Origin: JBMNTP01 sp050945795
GTDB taxonomy: Bacteria; Bacillota; Clostridia; Christensenellales; MGBC116941
Direction of reading: 5' to 3'
DNA length: 19,441 nt
Assembly (NCBI GenBank): GCA_050945795.1
Contig: JBMNTP010000033.1
Location: 1-19,441 of the forward strand
The notes under the pieces were generated by a model that was not told the DNA's origin, did no database searches, and worked only from the letters and a program-made list of their open reading frames with translations. The position numbers and the translations under genes are program-made. This document shows positions 8,116 through 14,466 of this stretch, one piece after another. Position 1 is the stretch's first letter; the number at the start of each line of letters is the position of its first letter.

Positions 8116-11100
8116 TTATTCCTCGTCACTCTGCTCTTTCGCTTCTTCGGCTTCTTCCGCTTCAATAGCGCCTTCATCATCTTCGTCGCCTTCAAGCTTA
8201 TCGTCAAGCCCGAATATATCTTCAACGTCAACATCGAGAAGCTCTTCATCATCCATCTCGACAAGATCGTCTATATTTTCGAGCACCGCTGCGATAACGC
8301 CATCGTCTTCTTCAACTTCGCTCTTAGGCTCGTCGCGTCCGTCGATGTAAATATCCAGCCTGTCTCCGTCCTCATCCGCCAATTCCTTAAAGGTAATCTC
8401 GCGGTTGTCTTCAGAGAACACCTTGATGTCAAGAGCAAGGCTCTGAAGCTCCTTAATAAGCACCTTAAACGATTCGGGTATACCCGGCTCTGGTATATTC
8501 TCGCCCTTAACAATGCTTTCATAAGTCTTAACCCTGCCGATTATATCGTCGGATTTAACTGTAAGCATCTCCTGGAGCGTATGCGCCGCGCCATAGGCGT
8601 AAAGCGCCCAAACCTCCATTTCGCCAAACCTCTGACCGCCAAACTGCGCCTTTCCGCCAAGTGGCTGCTGAGTAACCAGCGAATAAGGTCCTGTGCTTCT
8701 GGCATGTATCTTGTCGTCGACAAGGTGAGCCAGCTTAAGCATGTACATATACCCTACCGTAACCTCATTTTCAAACGGCTCTCCGCTGCGTCCGTCATAA
8801 AGCACCGTCTTGCCCGACCGGTTAAATCCGGCCAGCTCAAGATGATCCATAATATCTATTTCGTTTGCTCCATCAAATACCGGCGTCGCTATCTTCCAGC
8901 CTAAAGCCTTAGCCGCAAGACCTAAATGAACCTCCAGCACCTGCCCTATATTCATACGCGACGGCACTCCAAGCGGGTTAAGCACTATTTGAAGCGGCGT
9001 ACCGTCGGGCAGGAACGGCATATCCTCCTCCGGCAGTATGCGGCTTATAACGCCCTTGTTGCCGTGGCGGCCGGCCATCTTATCGCCCACCGATATTTTA
9101 CGCTTCTGCGCTATATAAACCCTAACAAGCTGATTTACGCCCGGCGACAACTCGTCGCGGTTCTCGCGCGTAAACACCTTAACGTCAACTACTATGCCGC
9201 CCTCTCCATGCGGAACCCTAAGGCTGGTGTCGCGCACCTCACGCGCCTTTTCGCCGAAAATAGCCCTCAACAGCCTTTCCTCGGCAGTAAGCTCCGTCTC
9301 TCCTTTAGGCGTCACCTTGCCAACAAGTATATCCCCCGCCCTTACCTCGGCGCCTATCCTTATGATGCCGCGTGAGTCAAGGTTTTTGAGCATATCCTCC
9401 GATACGTTGGGTATGTCGCGGGTAATTTCCTCCGGCCCAAGCTTTGTATCGCGGGCCTCGGACTCGTATTCTTCAATATGTATGGATGTAAACACATCCT
9501 CTTTTACCAGCTTCTCGCTTATAAGTATGGCGTCCTCATAGTTATAGCCTTCCCATGTCATAAAGCCTATGAGTATGTTGCGCCCTAGCGATATCTCGCC
9601 GTTGTCGGTACTCGGGCCGTCGGCTATAACCTGCCCCTTCTCAACCCTTTCGCCAACTTTAACTATCGGCTTTTGGTTAATGCAGGTACCCTGGTTCGAC
9701 CTCATAAACTTTATAAGATCATAGTTTTTGTTCTCGCCGTCATCCTGAGCTACAACAATTTTCCTTGAAGAAACCTTTTTAACAACGCCCGGCGCCTTAG
9801 CTATAACGACAACTCCGCTGTCCCTTGCCGCCTTATACTCCATGCCGGTTCCTACAATAGGCGCCTCCGCCCTTAATAGCGGTACAGCCTGCCTTTGCAT
9901 GTTTGAGCCCATCAGCGCGCGGTTGGCGTCGTCGTTTTCAAGGAAGGGTATCATGGCGGTAGCAACCGAAACAACCTGCTTCGGACTAACGTCCATAAAC
10001 TCAATATTTTCGCGCGGCACTTCAACTATTTCATCTCTGTCTCGGGAGGTAACGCGCTCGTCAACAAACCAGCCGCTTTCATCGAGCATTTCGTTAGCCT
10101 GCGCTATAACGTATTCGTCCTCCTCATCCGCCGTAAGATAAACAATCTCATCTGTAACAACCTGCGCTATATTATCAACCTTACGATACGGCGACTCTAT
10201 AAAGCCATACTCGTTTATGCGCGCATATGTACTCAAAGAGCCTATAAGCCCGATGTTCGGGCCTTCCGGTGTTTCTATGGGGCACATCCTGCCATAGTGA
10301 CTGTGATGCACGTCCCTGACCTCAAAGCTGGCGCGCTCTCTGTTAAGCCCGCCCGGGCCTAACGCGCTCAAACGCCGCTTATGCGTAAGCTCAGCAAGCG
10401 GGTTTGTCTGATCCATAAACTGTGAAAGCTGCGAGCTTCCGAAAAATTCTTTTATAGCAGCCGAAACCGGCCTTATGTTTATAAGGTTGCTCGGCGTAGC
10501 TACGTCCATATCCTGTATAGACATACGCTCGCGCACCACACGCTCCAGCCTCGACAACCCTACTCTTATCTGGTTTTGCAACAGCTCACCTACGCTTCTA
10601 AGCCTTCTATTTCCTAGATGATCTATATCGTCGGTGCGGCCTATGCCGTAATAAAGCCCGTACTCATAGTTGACAGAAGCGAATATATCGTCTGTCAATA
10701 TATGCTTGGGTATCAGCCTGTCAACATTCTCTGAAACCGCCTTTTTAAGCTGCTCCTCATCGTCTCCGTGTTCTTTTAATATCTCAAGGAGAGTAGGGAT
10801 ATGCACCTTCTCGTTAAGCCCGAAATCCTCGCCTTTAAAAGGCAAGAACTTATAGGCGGAGGCAAAGTTGTTACCCAAAACCTTTATCTCTTTATCGCCT
10901 ACGCTGAGCCATACCTCGTTTATGCCGCGCTCTTGTATATCTAAAGCCTGCTCCTTTGTTATAACCGCGCCGCTTTCAAGCACGACCTCGCCGGTAAGCT
11001 TATCAATAACATCGCGGGCCAAAGTGCCGCCGCTTATGCGTATACCTATGCCAAGCTTCTTATTGAACTTATATCTTCCAACCCTCGCAAGGTCATACCT

Positions 11101-11892
11101 TTTAGAGTCGAAGAATAAGCTGTTAAGCAACGCCCTCGAGCTCTCGACAGTAGGCGGCTCACCCGGACGCAGCCTCCTGTATATTTCAATCAGCCCTTCT
11201 TCCTCGCTGTGCGTATTATCGCGCACCAGCGTGGCCATAAGATGCTCGCTCTCTCCAATTGTCTCAATTATCTGGTGATCGGTACCCAAGCCGAGCGCGC
11301 GCAAAAGTATAGTACAAGGCAACTTCCTTGTCCTGTCCACCCTTACAAATACGCAATCATTTGAATCCGACTCATACTCAAGCCACGCCCCCCTGTTAGG
11401 TATAACTGTGGCAGAGAACAGATCTTTACCGCTTTTGTCCTTCTCAACGTCATAATAAACGCCGGGAGAACGCACCAATTGGCTTACGATAACGCGCTCC
11501 GCGCCGTTTATAATAAACGTACCCTGTTCCGTCATAAGCGGGAAATCTCCCATAAAGACTTCCTGCTCTTTAATTTCGCCCGTCTCCTTATTAATAAGCC
11601 GTACAATGACTTTAAGGGCCGTAGAATAAGTTACGTCCCTCTCTTTGCACTCCTCGACGGTATACTTTGGCGTCTCCTCGAGATAGTAATCTGTAAATTC
11701 TAAAATCAGGTTTTCGCTGTAATCGGTAATCGGCGAAATATCATTGAATACTTCCTTAAGGTCTTCTTTAAGAAAGCGCTCATACGAATTCTTCTGCACT
11801 TCTATAAGATCCGGCATATCCAGAACTTCTTCGATGCGGGAAAAACTCATTCTTGTCCGCTTTCCCATCTGTACTGCATGCACCATAAGCAT
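8116..11892 (-). CDS. rpoB: DNA-directed RNA polymerase subunit beta
   Basis: Forms the catalytic pincer opposite beta'. The protein is 1258 aa. The family N terminus KRTRMSFSRIEEVLDMP, the rifampicin pocket (SSQLSQFMDQTNPLAELTHKRR then LSALGPGGL, with H504 and S509 equivalent to E. coli H526 and S531) and the KMAGRHGNKG motif are all present. Rifampicin-contact residues look wild type. The last 70 or so residues form a strongly acidic tail ending in EEAEEAKEQSDEE, beyond the catalytic core. The start is the ATG at 11892, 6 nt after AGGAG; a TTG directly before it (11895) and an ATG two codons later (11886) are less well spaced. The gene is not preceded by rplJ/rplL as in most bacteria but has its own promoter and a long leader. 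Confidence 0.98.
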   Translation of the reverse strand: MLMVHAVQMGKRTRMSFSRIEEVLDMPDLIEVQKNSYERFLKEDLKEVFNDISPITDYSENLILEFTDYYLEETPKYTVEECKERDVTYSTALKVIVRLINKETGEIKEQEVFMGDFPLMTEQGTFIINGAERVIVSQLVRSPGVYYDVEKDKSGKDLFSATVIPNRGAWLEYESDSNDCVFVRVDRTRKLPCTILLRALGLGTDHQIIETIGESEHLMATLVRDNTHSEEEGLIEIYRRLRPGEPPTVESSRALLNSLFFDSKRYDLARVGRYKFNKKLGIGIRISGGTLARDVIDKLTGEVVLESGAVITKEQALDIQERGINEVWLSVGDKEIKVLGNNFASAYKFLPFKGEDFGLNEKVHIPTLLEILKEHGDDEEQLKKAVSENVDRLIPKHILTDDIFASVNYEYGLYYGIGRTDDIDHLGNRRLRSVGELLQNQIRVGLSRLERVVRERMSIQDMDVATPSNLINIRPVSAAIKEFFGSSQLSQFMDQTNPLAELTHKRRLSALGPGGLNRERASFEVRDVHHSHYGRMCPIETPEGPNIGLIGSLSTYARINEYGFIESPYRKVDNIAQVVTDEIVYLTADEEDEYVIAQANEMLDESGWFVDERVTSRDRDEIVEVPRENIEFMDVSPKQVVSVATAMIPFLENDDANRALMGSNMQRQAVPLLRAEAPIVGTGMEYKAARDSGVVVIAKAPGVVKKVSSRKIVVAQDDGENKNYDLIKFMRSNQGTCINQKPIVKVGERVEKGQVIADGPSTDNGEISLGRNILIGFMTWEGYNYEDAILISEKLVKEDVFTSIHIEEYESEARDTKLGPEEITRDIPNVSEDMLKNLDSRGIIRIGAEVRAGDILVGKVTPKGETELTAEERLLRAIFGEKAREVRDTSLRVPHGEGGIVVDVKVFTRENRDELSPGVNQLVRVYIAQKRKISVGDKMAGRHGNKGVISRILPEEDMPFLPDGTPLQIVLNPLGVPSRMNIGQVLEVHLGLAAKALGWKIATPVFDGANEIDIMDHLELAGFNRSGKTVLYDGRSGEPFENEVTVGYMYMLKLAHLVDDKIHARSTGPYSLVTQQPLGGKAQFGGQRFGEMEVWALYAYGAAHTLQEMLTVKSDDIIGRVKTYESIVKGENIPEPGIPESFKVLIKELQSLALDIKVFSEDNREITFKELADEDGDRLDIYIDGRDEPKSEVEEDDGVIAAVLENIDDLVEMDDEELLDVDVEDIFGLDDKLEGDEDDEGAIEAEEAEEAKEQSDEE

Positions 11893-11917
11893 CAAACACT
11901 CCTAACATTTCATCCTG

Positions 11918-11992
11918 CTAAATCTTCGCTCGGACCCGGAAACATCCCCGACCCGTTATAAACCAACTCTCACTCTTTGATGTTTGCCACAT
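11918..11992 (-). CDS. Possible 24-codon leader ORF upstream of rpoB
   Basis: Within the rpoB leader an ATG at 11992-11990 opens a 24-codon frame ending in TAG at 11920-11918, 25 nt before the rpoB start. The peptide starts MWQTSKSESWF and ends RVRAKI; it holds two tryptophans but no run of a regulatory amino acid. GAAAGGAT lies upstream, but only 2 nt separate it from the ATG, which is too close for efficient initiation. An overlapping GTG (11990) would fit the same site better but reads only six codons. It may be a real upstream ORF controlling rpoB or simply chance. Confidence is low and rests on position alone. Confidence 0.2.
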   Translation of the reverse strand: MWQTSKSESWFITGRGCFRVRAKI

Positions 11993-12015
11993 ATCCTTTC
12001 AGAAATATTTTCCAT

Positions 12016-12044
12016 ATAATTTTGGGCATAATGCCTCAAATTAT
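12016..12044. promoter_or_regulatory. Imperfect 29-bp palindrome in the rpoB leader
   Basis: On the minus strand ATAATTTG-A-GGCAT meets ATGCC-C-CAAAATTAT: one central A-C mismatch and one extra A in the distal arm. It begins about 14 nt after the predicted transcription start of rpoB, so it could be a 5' RNA hairpin or a DNA operator just downstream of the promoter. It does not end in a U run and is not a terminator. Confidence 0.45.
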
Positions 12045-12064
12045 ACATACTAATGCAATATATG

Positions 12065-12093
12065 AGTCTATCACAGCAATTCGCAGGTGTCAA
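12065..12093 (-). promoter_or_regulatory. Sigma-A promoter of rpoBC
   Basis: Perfect -35 TTGACA (12093-12088), a 17-bp spacer ending in TGA (extended -10), and -10 TAGACT (12070-12065). Transcription should start near 12058, leaving a leader of about 165 nt before the rpoB ATG. It lies just after the terminator of the yacL-like gene, so rpoBC has an independent transcript. Confidence 0.85.
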
Positions 12094-12129
12094 TTACCGT
12101 TTTAAACTTTTTAAAGATTTATTACAGCG

Positions 12130-12158
12130 AAAAAATGCCGCATAAAAAGCGGCATTTT
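12130..12158 (-). terminator. Intrinsic terminator of the yacL-like gene
   Basis: Perfect 10-bp inverted repeat AAAATGCCGC (12132-12141) / GCGGCATTTT (12149-12158) with a 7-nt loop. Read on the minus strand it ends in six T residues. It begins 6 nt after the stop codon at 12165. The plus-strand reading also ends in a short T run, but no plus-strand gene needs it. Confidence 0.9.
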
Positions 12159-12164
12159 AGCCGT

Positions 12165-13271
12165 TCAATCCTTAATTTTTGCGAATATCATTCTGCCCGC
12201 CGATGTCTGCAAAACGCTGGTTACGGTAACATCGGCTTCCTCGCCCAGCTGCGACCTTCCCTCTTCAACGACTATCATTGTCCCGTCGTCAAGGTAGGCT
12301 ATGCCTTGCCCCGGCTCTTTACCCTGCTTAACAACAGTAACGCGCATATCCTCACCCGGCAATACTACCGGCTTTAGCGCATTTGCCAGCTCGTTTATAT
12401 TGAACACCTCAACGCCCTGCACATCGGCAACCTTATTGAGGTTGTAGTCGTTTGTAACCACCTTACCGCCTAGTTCTTTTGCCAGTTTTAAGAGCTTGGC
12501 GTCTACTTCGGCAGTATTTTCATAATCTTTTTCCAGAATCTGAATATTCATATCCAGCTCTTTTTGTATCTTCTTTAGCACATCAAGGCCGCGCCTGCCT
12601 CTGTTTCTTTTAAGCGCGTCGGCGCTGTCGGCTATATGCCTAAGCTCCTGCAATACAAAACCGGGTATTATAAGCGTGCCCTCTATAAGGCCGGTTTGGC
12701 ATATGTCAAATATCCTGCCGTCTATTATAACGCTGGTATCGAGTATTTTAGGCGCAGCCAACAAGCGCGACCGCTCCTTTTTATCAGCCCTGTCCGCTCT
12801 ATCGCTTCTTTTAAAACCATGAAGGAAACTTATCTCTGATTTTCTTTTAATAGTTACCGCAAGCCCTATATAGCCAAACAATATATAGGTTATCGCCGTA
12901 AGCCCCACCTTCACCCAGCCAAGCGGAATATCCGAAAAAATATTGCTTATAAGCATAGCCAAAACCAAGCCCACCAAAAGCCCGGTAACGCCGGAAATCA
13001 AATCGGCGATAGGAACCTTTAAAAGCTTGTTCTCCACCCATGACGCGAAATAAAAGAACCGCTCCATGATTTTAGGCGCGGTGATAAACGAAATCAGCCC
13101 CGCCACAGCGGCGCCTACTCCGTATATTATAAGGCTTATTATTCCGGGATACCCACTCGTGTGGTCTATAATTTTAAAATAAAAAAGAAGCTGATATATT
13201 AAGGCAACGATACCAACCCCAATACCGGCACCAAGTATCGTGATGAAACCTCGCGTTATCCTTTTTAGCAT
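12165..13271 (-). CDS. yacL: Membrane-bound PIN/TRAM domain protein (YacL family, probable RNase)
   Basis: The 368-aa protein has the architecture of B. subtilis YacL and Thermus TTHA0540-type proteins. Four hydrophobic segments at about 9-30, 43-64, 93-112 and 120-140 anchor it in the membrane. After a basic linker (152-170) comes a PIN nuclease domain (about 173-295) with the expected acidic residues: D178 and D184 in ILDTSVIIDGR, E209, D257 and D275 in VVTNDYNL. A C-terminal TRAM RNA-binding domain (about 300-366) contains GQGIAYLDDGTMIVVEEG. Family members are proposed ribonucleases, but the substrate is not settled. The ATG at 13271 has AGAGGTG upstream. It follows carD, as in many Clostridia and in B. 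subtilis-like gene order, and is closed by a strong terminator. Confidence 0.93.
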   Translation of the reverse strand: MLKRITRGFITILGAGIGVGIVALIYQLLFYFKIIDHTSGYPGIISLIIYGVGAAVAGLISFITAPKIMERFFYFASWVENKLLKVPIADLISGVTGLLVGLVLAMLISNIFSDIPLGWVKVGLTAITYILFGYIGLAVTIKRKSEISFLHGFKRSDRADRADKKERSRLLAAPKILDTSVIIDGRIFDICQTGLIEGTLIIPGFVLQELRHIADSADALKRNRGRRGLDVLKKIQKELDMNIQILEKDYENTAEVDAKLLKLAKELGGKVVTNDYNLNKVADVQGVEVFNINELANALKPVVLPGEDMRVTVVKQGKEPGQGIAYLDDGTMIVVEEGRSQLGEEADVTVTSVLQTSAGRMIFAKIKD

Positions 13272-13309
13272 CTGGCACCTCTAAAAATAAAAATATGATT
13301 CCGTATAAT

Positions 13310-13331
13310 TGCGCGTGACTATGCACGCGCA
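13310..13331 (-). other. Perfect hairpin between carD and the yacL-like gene
   Basis: TGCGCGTG (13310-13317) and CACGCGCA (13324-13331) form an 8-bp GC-rich stem with a 6-nt loop, 7 nt after the carD stop. On the minus strand it is followed by AATTATACGG rather than a T run; a T-rich stretch comes only about 15 nt later. It may be an inefficient terminator, a processing site or a stability element that lowers yacL expression relative to carD. Confidence 0.5.
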
Positions 13332-13338
13332 TGGGAAG

Positions 13339-13806
13339 TTAAGCTTCAATAAGCTCTTCCACCTCACTTTCACATTTCCCACTCGCCAAAGAAAGCTCGC
13401 TTAAAAGAATCTGACGGGCATTGCTAAGCATTTTGCGCTCGCCTGTCGACAGTCCCTTTTCCTTATCCCTTATGCTGAGCATCCTTACAACGTCGGCAAC
13501 ATCGAATATATTGCCGCTCCTGAGCTTTTCAAGGTTCTCGCGATACCTGCGATTCCAGTTCTGACACTCATCGCATTCGCCGTTCTTTAAATGCTCAATA
13601 ACTTCTTTAACCTGATCTTTTGAGATTATGTTCCGCATACCAACTTCTGATACATTGCGGATAGGCACCTTAACGGTTATGCCGCCCAGCATAAACGTAA
13701 GAACGTAATAATCCCTTGTTTCGCCCAATACTTCCTGTCTCTCTATTGATTCAACTATCCCCGCTCCATACATGGGATATGAGATTTTATCGCCGATGGA
13801 ATACAT
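13339..13806 (-). CDS. carD: CarD-family transcription regulator (RNA polymerase binding)
   Basis: 155 aa, the usual size of CarD/CdnL proteins. The N-terminal RNA polymerase-interacting Tudor-like domain (about 1-60, shared with Mfd) shows GDKISYPMYGAGIVESIE and the YYVLTFMLGGITVKVP strand, then a conserved VPIRNVSEVGMR stretch. The rest is the helical DNA-binding domain, with NWNRRYRENLEKLRSG carrying the conserved tryptophan region, and an acidic end. Family members bind the beta subunit and stabilise open complexes, notably at rRNA promoters in mycobacteria. The ATG at 13806 has GGGAGG 5 nt upstream. Two consensus promoters precede it. In this window it lies close to rpoB, its expected binding partner. 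Confidence 0.93.
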   Translation of the reverse strand: MYSIGDKISYPMYGAGIVESIERQEVLGETRDYYVLTFMLGGITVKVPIRNVSEVGMRNIISKDQVKEVIEHLKNGECDECQNWNRRYRENLEKLRSGNIFDVADVVRMLSIRDKEKGLSTGERKMLSNARQILLSELSLASGKCESEVEELIEA

Positions 13807-13840
13807 GATATCCTCCCATTCTAATTATCCTTGTGGTAAT

Positions 13841-13869
13841 ATCATACACCACCAATCAGCTTTTGTCAA
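13841..13869 (-). promoter_or_regulatory. carD proximal promoter
   Basis: Perfect -35 TTGACA (13869-13864), a 17-bp spacer and -10 TATGAT (13846-13841). Predicted start is near 13834, about 28 nt before the carD ATG. Confidence 0.78.
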
Positions 13870-13878
13870 TAAACCGGT

Positions 13879-13908
13879 ATTTTACCACACTAGCTTAAAA
13901 CATGTCAA
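13879..13908 (-). promoter_or_regulatory. carD distal promoter
   Basis: Perfect -35 TTGACA (13908-13903), an 18-bp spacer ending in TGG (extended -10) and -10 TAAAAT (13884-13879). It lies directly upstream of the proximal promoter, giving carD tandem promoters. Confidence 0.75.
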
Positions 13909-13943
13909 TATATATAAGAAAGCTTTTATTAATCCCGCCAAAA

Positions 13944-13976
13944 AGCCGGTCCCAATGTTTGACAAGCGAACCGGCT
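13944..13976. promoter_or_regulatory. Inverted repeat straddling the -35 of the plus-strand gene
   Basis: AGCCGGT (13944-13950) and ACCGGCT (13970-13976) are perfect 7-bp arms with a 19-bp gap. The gap contains the TTGACA of the promoter at 13959-13987. A third CCGG core, in AACCGGT (13872-13878), lies just beside the carD distal -10. The layout would suit a repressor site, or coordinated control of both divergent genes, but no protein is known to me for it. Confidence 0.4.
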
Positions 13977-13987
13977 CATCATATAAT
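13959..13987 (+). promoter_or_regulatory. Perfect consensus promoter of the gene at 14019
   Basis: TTGACA (13959-13964), 17-bp spacer, TATAAT (13982-13987): full sigma-A consensus in both hexamers. Predicted start is near 13994, about 25 nt before the ATG. A promoter this strong for a small unknown protein suggests high expression or a repressor. Confidence 0.88.
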
Positions 13988-14018
13988 TAATATGCAAAAC
14001 TGAGCGGGGGAGGGCAAC

Positions 14019-14414
14019 ATGAAAGACATAATGACAGAGGATTTTCAAAACGCCGTAGATAACATACTGGTGCGTAACAGAAGCATACTTGATGTGATGT
14101 CCAAATTCGACACCTCGGCCGCCCGCGTCAACCGCGCCATAGTAAAATCCGTTACCCACTGTGGCTGCATGCAAATCAACGCCTCAAAGCAAGACTATCC
14201 GGAGCATGCTTCAATCGAGGATATCCGCCTTTACGCCGATTCCCATACCTCCGGAGAGTTATGCGAGAAATGCAGGGACATCGTGGAGAAGGAAATAGGC
14301 GCCACAATGTTTTACTTAGCCTCGCTTTGCAACGAGCTTGACGTAAGCATGTATGACGTATTATTACAAGAACGCCAGCGGCTTGGCACCCTCGGCAAAT
14401 TCAATCTTAGATAA
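14019..14414 (+). CDS. Small cysteine-rich cytosolic protein, probable clostridial DUF1573-annotated family
   Basis: 131-aa soluble, mainly helical protein; the only plus-strand gene in the window. It has a likely metal site made of C48-x-C50 (in VTHCGCMQIN) and C82-x-x-C85 (in LCEKCRDIVEKEIG), plus C104. From memory it resembles a conserved clostridial family, often annotated as DUF1573-containing, of similar length with NRA(I/V)VKSVTxCGC and LGK(F/Y)xLR ends. I cannot confirm that by search, and its function is unknown to me. The start has an excellent GGGGGAGGG ribosome-binding site and a fully consensus promoter. It is divergent from carD and convergent with radA, with a shared terminator. 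Its neighbours hint at a housekeeping or stress role, but that is only inference. Confidence 0.88.
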   Translation: MKDIMTEDFQNAVDNILVRNRSILDVMSKFDTSAARVNRAIVKSVTHCGCMQINASKQDYPEHASIEDIRLYADSHTSGELCEKCRDIVEKEIGATMFYLASLCNELDVSMYDVLLQERQRLGTLGKFNLR

Positions 14415-14435
14415 ACAAAAGATAATAAAATAGCA

Positions 14436-14458
14436 AAGGAGCCGTATACCGGCTCCTT
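14436..14458. terminator. Bidirectional terminator between the 14019 gene and radA
   Basis: Perfect 9-bp arms AAGGAGCCG (14436-14444) and CGGCTCCTT (14450-14458) with a 5-nt loop, placed 21 nt after the plus-strand stop and 8 nt after the radA stop. T-rich stretches follow on both strands (TATTTGTTATT on plus; TTGCTATTTTATT on minus). It serves two convergent genes. Confidence 0.85.
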
Positions 14459-14466
14459 ATTTGTTA

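Noticed and set aside
8104..8904. 266-codon plus-strand frame opposite the 3' end of rpoB
   Set aside because: Antisense to conserved rpoB sequence and its acidic tail; no ribosome-binding site or family resemblance.
12040..12045. A perfect TATAAT on the minus strand in the rpoB leader
   Set aside because: No acceptable -35 at 16-18 bp and no TGn; it forms part of the palindrome arm instead.
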